Positions 1 to 8,288 of a stretch of 32,734 nucleotides of DNA are shown here, piece after piece. The stretch spans positions 1-32,734 of the forward strand of contig JAHIVT010000127.1 in NCBI GenBank assembly GCA_018816555.1, read 5' to 3'. The notes beneath the pieces are model-generated. The model had not been told where the DNA came from. It ran no database searches and saw only the letters and a list, made by a program, of their open reading frames with translations. Position numbers and translations under genes: made by a program. Within the stretch, counting starts at the first letter, position 1. The number at the start of each line of letters is the position of its first letter. Source of the stretch: Pseudomonadota bacterium (GTDB lineage: Bacteria; Desulfobacterota; Desulfobulbia; Desulfobulbales; SURF-16).

Positions 1-303
1 GGGATAAAAGCCGGCCGCCCCGGTGTCATACTCGTCATAAACAACAGTGCCGTCGGTCAGGCGATCCATCTCCTGGTCCAGATAACCATAGAGGGAATCC
101 AGAGAGACTGTGGGAACAGGGCTCTCGATTTCGACGGTTGGGGTGGGGGAAAGGGGTGTTTCCTGCGGCTCGGTTTCTTGGGCAAGCAGGTTGCTGCCCA
201 AACCGGTCAATGGCAGAGAAAACAGGCAAATGATGATGACAGCCGGCAGGTAGCGGGTCTGAGACTTCAAAAGGACACTGAGCGCATCGATTAATGTCTT
301 CAT
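1..303 (-). CDS. Exported protein of unknown function, N-terminal part only (runs off left edge)
   Basis: An open frame begins at an ATG at 303 and reads leftward without a stop to the window edge (101 codons seen). The N-terminus has a short basic stretch (K13, R17) and then a hydrophobic segment at about residues 18-40 ending in a signal-peptide-like region near LLAQ. A Pro/Thr/Glu-rich linker follows (about 42-67), then a more ordered part starting near SLDSLYGYLDQEM. This fits an exported or membrane-anchored periplasmic protein with a flexible linker. Only a weak GAAG ribosome-binding site is visible. The fragment is too short to assign a family; codon use and composition match the neighbouring real genes. 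The catalytic or folded part lies outside the window. Confidence 0.7.
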   Translation of the reverse strand, partial: MKTLIDALSVLLKSQTRYLPAVIIICLFSLPLTGLGSNLLAQETEPQETPLSPTPTVEIESPVPTVSLDSLYGYLDQEMDRLTDGTVVYDEYDTGAAGFYP

Positions 304-486
304 TTTTTTATCTTCATTTCAATATGTTATAGGAAACATGGTTGGGGTGGTAAGAATTGGTGTTGGGAGAGGCATGATTTCCGGTTCCGGATTTTTTCAT
401 CATAAGTAATATAACGATTAGTCCTGACTCTGGTTCCACGGTATTTTCTGATTTAACTTTGGAGGCGGACCGTGTTGACGTGAAAT

Positions 487-1086
487 TTAGACATCAGTCC
501 CTTTACTGAATGCATCCAAAAGTTCCTTTGCCTCGCCCTTGAAATCTCGCATTCGCTGAATGCCTGACGGGATAAAATTATTGATCCCAAACAATTCTTG
601 GTCTTCCGCATGCATCAAGCGCACAGCCTGCTCCAATGCCTGTTCTTGCGTAAGCTGATTGTTACGTATTTTGAGATCACGAATAACATCATTAAGCTTC
701 GACTGGATATCGTATTTACGACGTTGCTGGTTCTCGAGTAGATTTATGTGGTCAGCACTACGATGGTAATATTTGAATAGCTTTTGCCTGAGACCTTCAT
801 CATTGATTAGGACCATCCAATCGCGATTCTTGAGATAGGTTTGCCGCGATTCTCTCAATTCGTTCAGAGTAGTAAACCATACAATTTGGCTCTTCTCCCA
901 CTCGTCTATTACGCGATCATATAGCTCGATGGACGATTTCAGGTCATCGGAAATTCCGACAATAAGAAGTTGTTTGAGACGCTTCAAACGAGACACTTCG
1001 ATCCTATTTTGCAAAAACCACCCAGTCCCTGCCGCAAGAAAGCCCCCAACGAGTGCTGCAATAATTTGATCCACAATGTTCCTCAA
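487..1086 (-). CDS. Orphan membrane-anchored coiled-coil protein, hypothetical
   Basis: 199 residues with one N-terminal transmembrane segment (about residues 7-26, rich in Ala/Gly/Leu) followed by a soluble, strongly charged helical region with heptad-like Leu/Ile spacing (about 27-160), so probably a coiled coil facing the cytoplasm or periplasm. The ATG at 1086 is preceded by GAGG at a normal distance. I recognise no family. The gene is visibly more AT-rich than the exporter operon beside it, and the AT-rich stretch continues to 1320, which suggests separate acquisition. It is transcribed divergently from the TetR gene. Nothing in it points to an enzyme; a small accessory membrane protein is the most that can be inferred. 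Confidence 0.72.
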   Translation of the reverse strand: MRNIVDQIIAALVGGFLAAGTGWFLQNRIEVSRLKRLKQLLIVGISDDLKSSIELYDRVIDEWEKSQIVWFTTLNELRESRQTYLKNRDWMVLINDEGLRQKLFKYYHRSADHINLLENQQRRKYDIQSKLNDVIRDLKIRNNQLTQEQALEQAVRLMHAEDQELFGINNFIPSGIQRMRDFKGEAKELLDAFSKGTDV

Positions 1087-1243
1087 ACTTGACGTTTAAC
1101 TAACAAGTTTATGCTTTTTTGATAACTATCATATCCTAATATAGATTGCCAAATGATATTGTTTAAGCAGCAATTTTTCTACCTTGATATCCTTCCAAGT
1201 ATCTGTAATAAGAGATTTTCGCATTATCCATAACAAAATATTC

Positions 1244-1272
1244 TTGACACAAACCAACCACCCTTTTATTAT
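1244..1272 (+). promoter_or_regulatory. Sigma-70 type promoter for the TetR/RND operon
   Basis: A perfect -35 hexamer TTGACA (1244-1249) is followed after exactly 17 bp by TATTAT (1267-1272), a good -10. The predicted start of transcription is near 1279, about 40 nt before the TetR ATG. It is the best housekeeping-type promoter I found in the window. Confidence 0.7.
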
Positions 1273-1302
1273 TAAACACGTTCAACAACAAAACACGTTT
1301 AA
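1272..1302 (+). promoter_or_regulatory. Probable TetR operator overlapping the transcription start
   Basis: Two arms, TTAAACACGTT (1272-1282) and AACACGTTTAA (1292-1302), form an imperfect inverted repeat with 9 of 11 positions matching; AACACGTT is also present as a direct repeat. The element starts at the last base of the -10 and covers the expected start site, just upstream of the TetR gene. This is where an autorepressing TetR protein would bind. That the gene product binds here is inferred from position. Confidence 0.5.
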
Positions 1303-1320
1303 TTTCTCTATAGGCACACA

Positions 1321-1941
1321 ATGAGCCGACGCGAAACCACAAAACTTGAGACCAGGCAACTGATCCTGGAGGCTGCCCGGAAACTGTTTCACACCAAAGG
1401 GCCCGAGCAGTGCACCATGCGGGACATTGCCAGGGAGGCGGGGGTGTCGCCGGCATCGGTGGTGGTCCACTTCAAAAACAAGACCGCCCTGCTAGAAGTG
1501 GCCCTGTACGAGGATATCGAAAAGGCAATTGCCGGTGCCGTTGCCACCATGCCCCAAGATGCCTGCCTGCATGACAGGCTCATGCATATCGCCCAGTGCA
1601 TGTACGGGTTTTATGATAATGACCGTGAGCTCTACCGGGTGCTGATCCGGGATACGACTTTTGAAAAGGCAGGTCAAAACCCCTATCTGACCAAACAACT
1701 GGAGGATTATCTGCAGTTTTTCGGGGCCATGATCGAACAGGAGAAGTTGCTGGGCACGGTGCGGTTTGACGCCGATGCACGGATTGCCGCCTCATCACTT
1801 TTTTCCCTCTATTTCAGTGTACTGATGGAGTTTCTGAGGAATCCAAACATGCCCCTGAACATGGCCTTGGAGTGGCTCGCCGCCTCGGCACACCAGCATC
1901 TTACCGGCATTCTGACCTCAAAGGAGGGTAAGGGAAAATGA
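1321..1941 (+). CDS. TetR/AcrR family transcriptional regulator
   Basis: 206 residues, the usual TetR length. The N-terminal DNA-binding domain is clear: a helix with LILEAARKLF (about 14-23), then the helix-turn-helix at about 31-50 containing TMRDIAREAGVSPASVVVHF, followed by the typical KxxLLEVAL helix. The C-terminal part (about 70-195) is a helical ligand-binding domain without specific similarity that I recognise; ligands of such domains are usually hydrophobic compounds. Its stop overlaps the start of the RND permease gene by four bases (ATGA), so the two are translationally coupled. It most likely represses its own operon from the inverted repeat at 1272-1302 and senses the exported substrate or a related lipid-like molecule; that last part is inference. 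Confidence 0.93.
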   Translation: MSRRETTKLETRQLILEAARKLFHTKGPEQCTMRDIAREAGVSPASVVVHFKNKTALLEVALYEDIEKAIAGAVATMPQDACLHDRLMHIAQCMYGFYDNDRELYRVLIRDTTFEKAGQNPYLTKQLEDYLQFFGAMIEQEKLLGTVRFDADARIAASSLFSLYFSVLMEFLRNPNMPLNMALEWLAASAHQHLTGILTSKEGKGK

Positions 1942-4352
1942 CCACGGTGCATAAGAAGTTCGAGAACTGGTTCTCGCGGCTCGCCGCCCTGGTTTACCAG
2001 CGCAAATATATTGCCTTGCTGTTTATTTTTCTTCTCACTGCTGCCCTGGCCGGACAGATGTCAAAACTCACCATCGATACCCGGGATGAAAGCTTCTTTG
2101 CCGCGGATGATCCGGCTCTGATCGCCTACAACAATTTCCGGGACACCTTTGGCCAGGACGACATGTTCATCATCTCCATGCGTCCGCACCATGGCCTGAC
2201 CCGTGAATTTCTCGCCACGCTTAATGAGTTGCACTACGAATTGGAGACCAAGGTCCCTTACTTATACGATATCACCAGTCTGGTTAACGGCCGCATCGTT
2301 TACGGCAAGGGCGACACCCTGGTGGTCGATGAGCTGATGCCCCAGCCGCCCCGGACGGAGCAAGAGCTTGAGTCCATGCTGACCCAGATCGACCGCTACC
2401 CGCTTTATGACAAACTGCTGGTCTCGTCTGATAAGTCCATGACCTCCATTCTCATCAAGGCCCAGGCAGTCAAGCCGGTGGCGGAAAAGGACCTGCTGGA
2501 CGGATTTGGGGATGATACCCCGGCACAATCTCCCAAAGAACACAGGTATCTCAGCAATGAGGAGAGCATTGAGATCGCCGGGGCGATCAACAAGGTGGTG
2601 GCCGGCTTCCAGGGCCGGGGCATTGACTTTCATCTGACCGGCACCCCTTTTGTGGTGGCCGAACTGACCAGCAGTATTGCCGATGATCTGCGCACCATGG
2701 TGCCGCTCTCCTTTCTGCTCATTGTCCTTTTTCTTGCCGCACTCTTCCGCAGGCTTTCCGGGGTGCTCTATCCCCTGCTCATCGTCTTTCTGTCGCTGAT
2801 CTCCACCATGGGCATCATGGGCATGTGCGGCATCCCCATCACCACGGTCATCCAGATCCTGCCATCGTTTCTTGTGGTGGTGGGCATCGGCGACAGCGTG
2901 CATATTCTGACGATCTTCTATCGTCTGTACCGCAAAACCAACGATAAAGAACAGGCCATTATCGAGGCCATGGGCTATGCCGGCCTGCCGGTGCTGATGA
3001 CCAGCGTCACCACCGCCTGCGGCCTGCTCTCCTTTGCCTGGGCCGATCTGGACAATGTAGCCCACCTCGGCCTTGTGGCGCCGGTGGGTGTCATGCTGGC
3101 CCTGCTCTATACCGTGGTGCTGCTGCCTGCCCTCATCGCCATCTTCCCGATCCGGCCGGGTAAAACCGTGGCAGCGCAAAGACTGCCCCTGGCCGACCGG
3201 ATCTTTACCTGGATCGCCGCCGTCACCACCAGGCGGCCGCTGCTGGTATGCGTTGTCTCGGCGATCATTGTCAGCGGCGCCCTGTGGAGTGCGCTTTCCG
3301 TAAGCTTTGCCCATAACGCCCTGACCTGGTTTCCACAGGGCTCCCCCATCCGGGTGGCCACGGAACTGCTGGACAGGGTCAATGGCGGCACGGTCATGCT
3401 CGAGGTGCTGGTTGATTCCGGCCGGGAAAACGGGCTGCATGATCCGGACCTGCAGCGCCGCATGAGCGAGGCTGCGGCATTCATCCCCACCATGGAGGTG
3501 CAGGGCATCAAGGCGGCCAAGGCCTGGTCCCTGGCCGATGTGCTCAAGGAGACCAACCGGGCCCTGCATGAGGGGCGGGATGAGGCTTACGCGGTACCCG
3601 TCAGCCGGGAACTCATCGCCCAGGAACTCATTCTCTTTGAATCAGGCGGCAGCGATGACCTGGATGATTTCGCGGACAGCTCCTATCAGACCGGACGCCT
3701 CTCCATCCTGGCCCCGTGGAAAGATGCGGTCCTGTACAAGGATTACATTGACCTGGTTTCGACCTATCTCGCCAAACAGTTCCCCAATGAAGAGGTGACG
3801 CTCACCGGCCACATCGCCCTGTTCATGCAGATCATCAAAAACGTCATCACCAGCATGGCCAAGAGCTATGTCATTGCCCTAGTGGTGATCTCGCTCTTGA
3901 TGGTGCTGCTGGTGGGCCGAGTCCGCATCGGCCTGCTCAGCATGATTCCCAATGTGGTGCCGATTATCTTTATTCTGGGGTTGATGGGCATGCTCAATAT
4001 CCCCCTGGACCTGAGCACCATGCTCATCGGCAGCATTGTCCTGGGCCTGGTGGTGGATGATACCATCCATTTTCTGCACCATTTTCGCCGGGCTTTTGAG
4101 GAAAGCGGTTGCGTGGAAACGGCGGTGCGCGAGACCATGTTTACCACGGGCCGTGCCATGGTGATCACCAGCCTGGTGCTGTGCGGCGGGTTTTTCATCT
4201 ACACCGCCGCCTATCTGGCCAGCAGCGTACGCTACGGCCTGCTGACCGGCTGTGCGGTAATCTTTGCCTTGGCCGCGGATTTCTTCCTGGTGCCGGCCCT
4301 GCTCAGTCTGGTTTATAAAAAAGATACAATCAGAAAAGTGAGACCAATATGA
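1938..4352 (+). CDS. RND superfamily permease (MMPL/HAE3-like)
   Basis: 804 residues with the duplicated RND plan: TM1 at about 28-46, a periplasmic loop to about 250, TM2-6 at about 253-420, TM7 at about 436-456, a second periplasmic loop, then TM8-12 at about 650-795. The two halves carry matching acidic motifs in the membrane: VVGIGDSVHIL (D near 318) and VVDDTIHFLHHF (DD near 705), the likely proton-relay residues. The length (about 800, against over 1000 for HAE1 pumps such as AcrB) and the motifs fit the HAE3/MMPL branch, whose members include hopanoid and other lipid transporters such as HpnN. No membrane-fusion protein or TolC gene is nearby. It overlaps both neighbours by 4 nt. The substrate cannot be read from sequence; a hydrophobic or lipid-like molecule is the best inference. 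Confidence 0.92.
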   Translation: MTTVHKKFENWFSRLAALVYQRKYIALLFIFLLTAALAGQMSKLTIDTRDESFFAADDPALIAYNNFRDTFGQDDMFIISMRPHHGLTREFLATLNELHYELETKVPYLYDITSLVNGRIVYGKGDTLVVDELMPQPPRTEQELESMLTQIDRYPLYDKLLVSSDKSMTSILIKAQAVKPVAEKDLLDGFGDDTPAQSPKEHRYLSNEESIEIAGAINKVVAGFQGRGIDFHLTGTPFVVAELTSSIADDLRTMVPLSFLLIVLFLAALFRRLSGVLYPLLIVFLSLISTMGIMGMCGIPITTVIQILPSFLVVVGIGDSVHILTIFYRLYRKTNDKEQAIIEAMGYAGLPVLMTSVTTACGLLSFAWADLDNVAHLGLVAPVGVMLALLYTVVLLPALIAIFPIRPGKTVAAQRLPLADRIFTWIAAVTTRRPLLVCVVSAIIVSGALWSALSVSFAHNALTWFPQGSPIRVATELLDRVNGGTVMLEVLVDSGRENGLHDPDLQRRMSEAAAFIPTMEVQGIKAAKAWSLADVLKETNRALHEGRDEAYAVPVSRELIAQELILFESGGSDDLDDFADSSYQTGRLSILAPWKDAVLYKDYIDLVSTYLAKQFPNEEVTLTGHIALFMQIIKNVITSMAKSYVIALVVISLLMVLLVGRVRIGLLSMIPNVVPIIFILGLMGMLNIPLDLSTMLIGSIVLGLVVDDTIHFLHHFRRAFEESGCVETAVRETMFTTGRAMVITSLVLCGGFFIYTAAYLASSVRYGLLTGCAVIFALAADFFLVPALLSLVYKKDTIRKVRPI

Positions 4353-5161
4353 CCAAAAAGATCATCATGATCCTCCTGCTGTTGCTGCTGCCTGTTGTCG
4401 CCTATGCCGGGACTGACAACAACGAGGCCCTGGCCATCATGCAGCAGGTTGACGCCCGGGACGACGGGGACCGCTCCATTGCCGACATGCAGATGGTCCT
4501 CATTGACAAACACGGCAAGAAACGCAACCGCACCATCCGCTCCTTCAGCCTGGACCGGGGCAAGGACCGGTACAATTTAATGTTCTTTCTCGCCCCGGCC
4601 GATGTCAAGGACACCGGCTTTCTCACCTATGACTATGATGAGGCGGGCAGGGACGATGACCAGTGGCTTTATCTGCCGGCCCTGAAGAAAACCAAACGCA
4701 TTGCCTCAAGCGACAAGAGCGGCAGCTTTATGGGCTCGGATTTCAGCTACGCGGATCTGACCAAGCGACGGCTCGATGATTACACCTATTCATTCAACAC
4801 GGAGCAGCCCGAGGCAACGGTGTACGGACAGAAGACCTGGGTCATCGACTGCCTGCCCGACAGTCCCCGGGTGATTGAGGAAACCGGCTATACCCGTTCA
4901 ATGCTCTTTGTCAGACAGGACAACTTCATGGTGGTGCGCGCCATCCATTTTGTCAAACATGGCGGCCTGCGCAAGTATTTTGATGTAAAACGGATGGAGC
5001 TGGTGGACAACATCTGGACCAGTCTGGAAATCCATATGACCGCGAGAAAGGGGGATGATATCGTGCACCGGACCATACTCACCCTTGATAATGTCCGCTA
5101 TAACCAGGAAGCAGTGGATGAAAAACTGTTTACGGTCCGCATCCTTGAAAAAGGACTGTAA
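4349..5161 (+). CDS. LolA-like periplasmic protein (outer membrane lipoprotein-sorting family)
   Basis: 270 residues. A classical signal peptide is evident: MTKK, a run of leucines, then VVAYA at about residues 17-21 with cleavage expected after AYA. The mature part has features of the LolA-like family commonly annotated 'outer membrane lipoprotein-sorting protein': an early ADMQMVLIDKHGKKRNRTI strand pair, the segment DDDQWLYLPALKKTKRI, then SGSFMGSDFSYADL, and a C-terminal strand-rich half. The fold is a half-barrel that carries lipids or lipoproteins through the periplasm. The gene overlaps the RND permease stop by 4 nt and its own end lies inside the next gene, so the three are one translation unit. 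It probably hands a hydrophobic cargo between the RND permease and the outer membrane protein (inference). Confidence 0.88.
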   Translation: MTKKIIMILLLLLLPVVAYAGTDNNEALAIMQQVDARDDGDRSIADMQMVLIDKHGKKRNRTIRSFSLDRGKDRYNLMFFLAPADVKDTGFLTYDYDEAGRDDDQWLYLPALKKTKRIASSDKSGSFMGSDFSYADLTKRRLDDYTYSFNTEQPEATVYGQKTWVIDCLPDSPRVIEETGYTRSMLFVRQDNFMVVRAIHFVKHGGLRKYFDVKRMELVDNIWTSLEIHMTARKGDDIVHRTILTLDNVRYNQEAVDEKLFTVRILEKGL

Positions 5162-6500
5162 GTCGGTCGCATTGGCCTTGGTGATGGGTGGCTTGTTCCT
5201 GCCGGCGGCACTCCCGGCAGCGGCAGCCGAGATCGACCTGTTCAAGGGCTTTGAGGAAGCTTCTCAGCCCGGCAAGGAGGTGATCTCCCCGGATAATGAT
5301 TCCAGCCTGTTCAGCGGCTATGCCAAGCTGGGAACCACCTATAATACCGCCCACCACGCCCCGACCGCGGGAGAAACCGACTGGCGGGGCCTGTCACGGC
5401 TGCGGGCAGAGCTGCAACTGGAGGCGGATTACCAACTGCGGCAATGGAGACTTTTTGCTTCGGCCAAGGGGGCATACGATTTTGCCTACACCATCAATGG
5501 CCGCAGCGACTATACGTCTGAGGTGCTGGATGAGTATGAATGGGAGGCTGAACTGCGCGAGGCCTTTGTACAGGGGGCTCTCACCGACAGCCTTGATGTG
5601 AAGCTCGGCCGCCAGATTGTCGTCTGGGGCCGCTCCGATAATTTTCGGGTAACCGATATCCTCAATCCCCTGGACAACCGGGAACCGGGGCTCACCGATA
5701 TCGAGGACCTGCGTCTGCCCACCACCATGAGCAAACTGGATTATTTCCGCGGCAACTGGCAGCTTTCCGTAATCGCCGTCCACGAACACCGCTTTGACAA
5801 ACTGCCGCCTTTTGGTTCTGATTTCTATCCGGCAGCTTTACCTGCCCCACACGAAGAGAAACCGGCAGCCACCCTGGACAACACAGGCCTCGCCCTTGAG
5901 TTGCAGGGTATCTTTTCCGGCTGGGACATCTCTTTTTACGGGGCTGATGTCTATAATGATCAGAGCACTATCGTTCCCTCTGTTCCCCTTACCCAGGTGC
6001 ATCGCCGCATCAAAATGGCCGGAGCCGCCATGAACCTTGCCCAAGGGAATTTTCTCTACATCCTGGAAGCCGCGCATTTCAGAGGCCTGCGCTTCATGAC
6101 CTATTACGCTACTGACTACAACCGCACAGACCTGCTGGCCGGTATCGAATACCGGGGCTTTACCGACACCACCATCAGTGTTGATCTGGTCAACCGCCAC
6201 CTGCATGACTACCGTCCCATCCTGAAAGACTCTCCGGAATTTCCCCAACGAGACGCGAGCCAGGTAGCTCTTCGCATTACACACGAGCTATTAAACAACA
6301 GGCTGAACCTCACCGCCCTGCTGATCGTCATGGGCGAACGGGCCCAGGACGGGGCGCTGGGACGTTTCACCGCCACCTATGATCTGGCCGACAACTGGAG
6401 CATGACCGGCGGCATGGTCTTTTATCAATCCGGCAACGGGGTGATGGCCAACGCCGGTGACAATGACCGGGTCTTTCTGGAAATACGCCTTGATTTCTGA
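5118..6500 (+). CDS. DUF1302 family outer-membrane protein
   Basis: About 460 residues. A longer frame is open from 5055, but the ATG at 5118 has an AGGAAG ribosome-binding site 6 nt upstream and gives a proper signal peptide (basic residues to about position 15, hydrophobic core, AAAA|E cleavage near 37), so I chose it; it overlaps the LolA-like gene by 44 nt. The mature protein is rich in alternating aromatic/polar strands, as in a beta-barrel, and contains the DUF1302 hallmark around KLGRQIVVWGRSDNFRVTD and NPLDNREPGLTDIEDLRLP. It ends in an aromatic residue (LDF), typical for outer-membrane insertion. DUF1302 proteins often sit beside RND permeases and lipid-related genes. Here it is the likely outer-membrane exit of the system; the transport role is inferred. 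Confidence 0.88.
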   Translation: MKNCLRSASLKKDCKSVALALVMGGLFLPAALPAAAAEIDLFKGFEEASQPGKEVISPDNDSSLFSGYAKLGTTYNTAHHAPTAGETDWRGLSRLRAELQLEADYQLRQWRLFASAKGAYDFAYTINGRSDYTSEVLDEYEWEAELREAFVQGALTDSLDVKLGRQIVVWGRSDNFRVTDILNPLDNREPGLTDIEDLRLPTTMSKLDYFRGNWQLSVIAVHEHRFDKLPPFGSDFYPAALPAPHEEKPAATLDNTGLALELQGIFSGWDISFYGADVYNDQSTIVPSVPLTQVHRRIKMAGAAMNLAQGNFLYILEAAHFRGLRFMTYYATDYNRTDLLAGIEYRGFTDTTISVDLVNRHLHDYRPILKDSPEFPQRDASQVALRITHELLNNRLNLTALLIVMGERAQDGALGRFTATYDLADNWSMTGGMVFYQSGNGVMANAGDNDRVFLEIRLDF

Positions 6501-6839
6501 AATCGTTTCCTGATTTTTGTCAAAGTTGATGGCTTCGCATTTTGCCCTTTAAGGGTATTTATGCCCCTTGCGGGTATTATCCACGACAATCAAAAATATT
6601 TCTCATTCTGAAACGGCCGTTCTTTTTGCATCTTGCTGCTCCAGAAAAAAAACAAAATTTCGCCCAAGCAAATCCTGACAAATAAATAATTTAAAATTAC
6701 TTTTTTTACCTTACATTTACCGCGTATTATGAGTAAATTTATATCAATGGCTTTATCAGGCTGGTCATCAGCAGAGGGAACGGGTTGCGGATTCTGCTTT
6801 CTGACCCCACTCATAAGCCCGGTGATAGAAGGATCCGAA
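6501..6839. other. Intergenic region with a small tandem hairpin repeat
   Basis: No gene is supported in these 339 bases; an in-frame extension of the methyltransferase from 6729 lacks a ribosome-binding site. At 6544-6580 there are two imperfect tandem copies of a roughly 18-base unit, GCCCTTTAAGGGTATTTAT then GCCCCTTGCGGGTATTAT, each with a self-complementary head. A short palindrome AACGGCCGTT lies near 6614. An AT-rich stretch (6655-6720) with CTGACA near 6674 could hold the methyltransferase promoter, but I cannot place it firmly. No T-tailed terminator is obvious after the DUF1302 gene. Confidence 0.5.
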
Positions 6840-7517
6840 ATGAAACAGCAACAGGTGAAAGAACATTTTGCCCGGCAGGCGGATGAATATGAAGAACTGA
6901 TGGTGAAGCTTGTCCCGCAATATCTTTTCCAGCATCAGGTAATACAGGATCTGCTGCCCCATGAAAACAGGGAGTATCATGTTCTTGACCTGGGATGCGG
7001 TAACGGCATTCTCTCGGAACTGATTTTCAGCAAACTTCCCCGCGCCCGCGCCGTGGGCTTTGATCTGACGGAAAACATGCTGCAGGCTTACCGGAAAAAA
7101 CTGGCCCGCTTTGCCGACAGGTTTTCTCTGCAATCAGGCGATTTCCGCGTTGACCCCATCGGCAGCGACTTTGATATCATCCTTGCCGGGCTCACTCTGC
7201 ATCATCTCACCTGGCCGGAAAGAAGGGCATTTTATCATCACCTTTACGCTGCCTTGAACAGCGGCGGGAAATTTATTACCAGGGATATCATCATCGATGA
7301 GGACCGTGCCGTGACGGAGGATCATTACTCCCTGTGGAAAAAATTCATGCTGTCCCAGGGAGAAAACCCGGAGTTCTGGTACGAAAAACATCTTGAAAAA
7401 GATCACCCCATGACCTTGACGGACCATTTTTCCTGGCTGCACGAGGCCGGTTTCATCAAAACAGCCTGTCATTGGCGGCTGTATAATTTTGCCGTCACAT
7501 CAGCCGAAAAACCCTAG
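6840..7517 (+). CDS. Class I SAM-dependent methyltransferase
   Basis: 225 residues from the ATG at 6840, which has AGAAGG about 8 nt upstream; the longer frame from 6729 has no such site. Motif I is intact as VLDLGCGNG (about residues 48-56), followed by an acidic residue at the end of the second strand (VGFDLTENML) and a motif-IV-like stretch FDIILAGLTLHHL, all typical of the Methyltransf_25/11 group. The N-terminus (VKEHFARQADEYEEL) resembles small-molecule methyltransferases of the UbiE/tRNA-mo5U type. It is cytosolic. The substrate cannot be told from sequence. It is followed on the same strand by the small cysteine protein and the cupin gene, but with a 72-nt gap. Confidence 0.9.
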   Translation: MKQQQVKEHFARQADEYEELMVKLVPQYLFQHQVIQDLLPHENREYHVLDLGCGNGILSELIFSKLPRARAVGFDLTENMLQAYRKKLARFADRFSLQSGDFRVDPIGSDFDIILAGLTLHHLTWPERRAFYHHLYAALNSGGKFITRDIIIDEDRAVTEDHYSLWKKFMLSQGENPEFWYEKHLEKDHPMTLTDHFSWLHEAGFIKTACHWRLYNFAVTSAEKP

Positions 7518-7589
7518 AGAACTGCCCCAGGCATCAGGATTTACCTGTTGCCTGTGACAATTAAAACGACAAAATAAAAGGATACTATT

Positions 7590-7775
7590 ATGGCTCAGGA
7601 AAACACCACCATATGCCCAACCTGCCAGGGGAAAAACGTTATTTCCGGCACCTGCGAATGCAGCATGGAGTGGCGCGGGACCCAGAAAGGAGATGACTGG
7701 GAAGACTGCCAGTGCACCCCTGAGGTACAGTGCCCCACCTGCCACGGCACAGGATATATCGAGTCAGGCAAGTGA
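7590..7775 (+). CDS. 61-residue eight-cysteine zinc-ribbon-like protein
   Basis: Tiny acidic protein with cysteines at 9, 12, 22, 24, 40, 42, 48 and 51, that is CPTCQGK ... CEC ... CQC ... CPTCHGTG. The pairing of CxxCxG knuckles with CxC pairs resembles the zinc-binding centre of DnaJ and other rubredoxin-like knuckles, so two metal sites are likely. AAGGA lies 9 nt before the ATG. It is followed after 30 nt by the cupin gene on the same strand, so the two may be co-transcribed. There is no signal peptide, so it is probably cytosolic. The function is unknown; a structural zinc protein or an adaptor is plausible. The regular Cys pattern argues strongly that this short frame is real. Confidence 0.78.
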   Translation: MAQENTTICPTCQGKNVISGTCECSMEWRGTQKGDDWEDCQCTPEVQCPTCHGTGYIESGK

Positions 7776-7805
7776 TATATCGCAGCAATTCCCTCAGGTG
7801 AAACA

Positions 7806-8171
7806 ATGAGAGCAGAAATAAAAAAAGGCTCATCAATTAAAGAAATCATGACCGATGAGCGATGCATGATTGCGGAGATCGCCAACGACCCGGACGACGA
7901 ACAGGTTTCCATTGCCCGCGCCCGGGTAAGGCCGGGCATTGCCACGGCCTGGCATCGTGTGCGCGGCACCATGGAGCGTTATCTTATTGTTGCCGGTCAG
8001 GGCCGGGCCGAGGTGGAGGGTCTGGAACCTGCAGACGTGACAGTCGGCGATGTGGTCAGAATACCCGCTCAATGCGCCCAGCGGATCATCAATACCGGTA
8101 AGACCGACCTTATTTTCTACTGTGTCTGTTCACCACGGTTCCGGCAGGAAAATTATGAGACGCTTGAGTAA
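7806..8171 (+). CDS. Small cupin-domain protein
   Basis: 121 residues forming one cupin barrel. The first cupin motif is recognisable as TAWHRVRGTMERYLIVAGQG (about 48-66), the second as VGDVVRIPAQCAQRIINTG (about 80-98), and the end is the family-typical PRFRQENYETLE. Of the usual four metal ligands only H50 and E57 are in place; the second His of HxH is Val and the His of motif 2 is Gln (Q92). As far as I recall this is normal for this PRF-ending cupin group, so it may bind metal weakly or act as a small-molecule-binding protein. AGGTG precedes the ATG at a good distance. It follows the eight-cysteine gene after 30 nt. Confidence 0.88.
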   Translation: MRAEIKKGSSIKEIMTDERCMIAEIANDPDDEQVSIARARVRPGIATAWHRVRGTMERYLIVAGQGRAEVEGLEPADVTVGDVVRIPAQCAQRIINTGKTDLIFYCVCSPRFRQENYETLE

Positions 8172-8288
8172 CATAACCATTCGGGCAGCCTGGGACCGGA
8201 ACAATACTCTTGGCGGACGTCACCAGGATGACAGACTCTGTCCAGCGCTGACAACCTCTCAATCCCCCATGAGGTTTTCAGGACGGCC

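Noticed and set aside
375-398. TCCGGTTCCGGA followed by T6 as a terminator
   Set aside because: The loop would be only 2 nt for the full stem and no plus-strand gene lies upstream to terminate.
2262-3569. 435-codon minus-strand open frame inside the RND permease gene
   Set aside because: It is antisense to a clear RND protein. Its product is Gln/His/Gly-rich with no domain, as expected from the reverse frame of GC-rich coding sequence.
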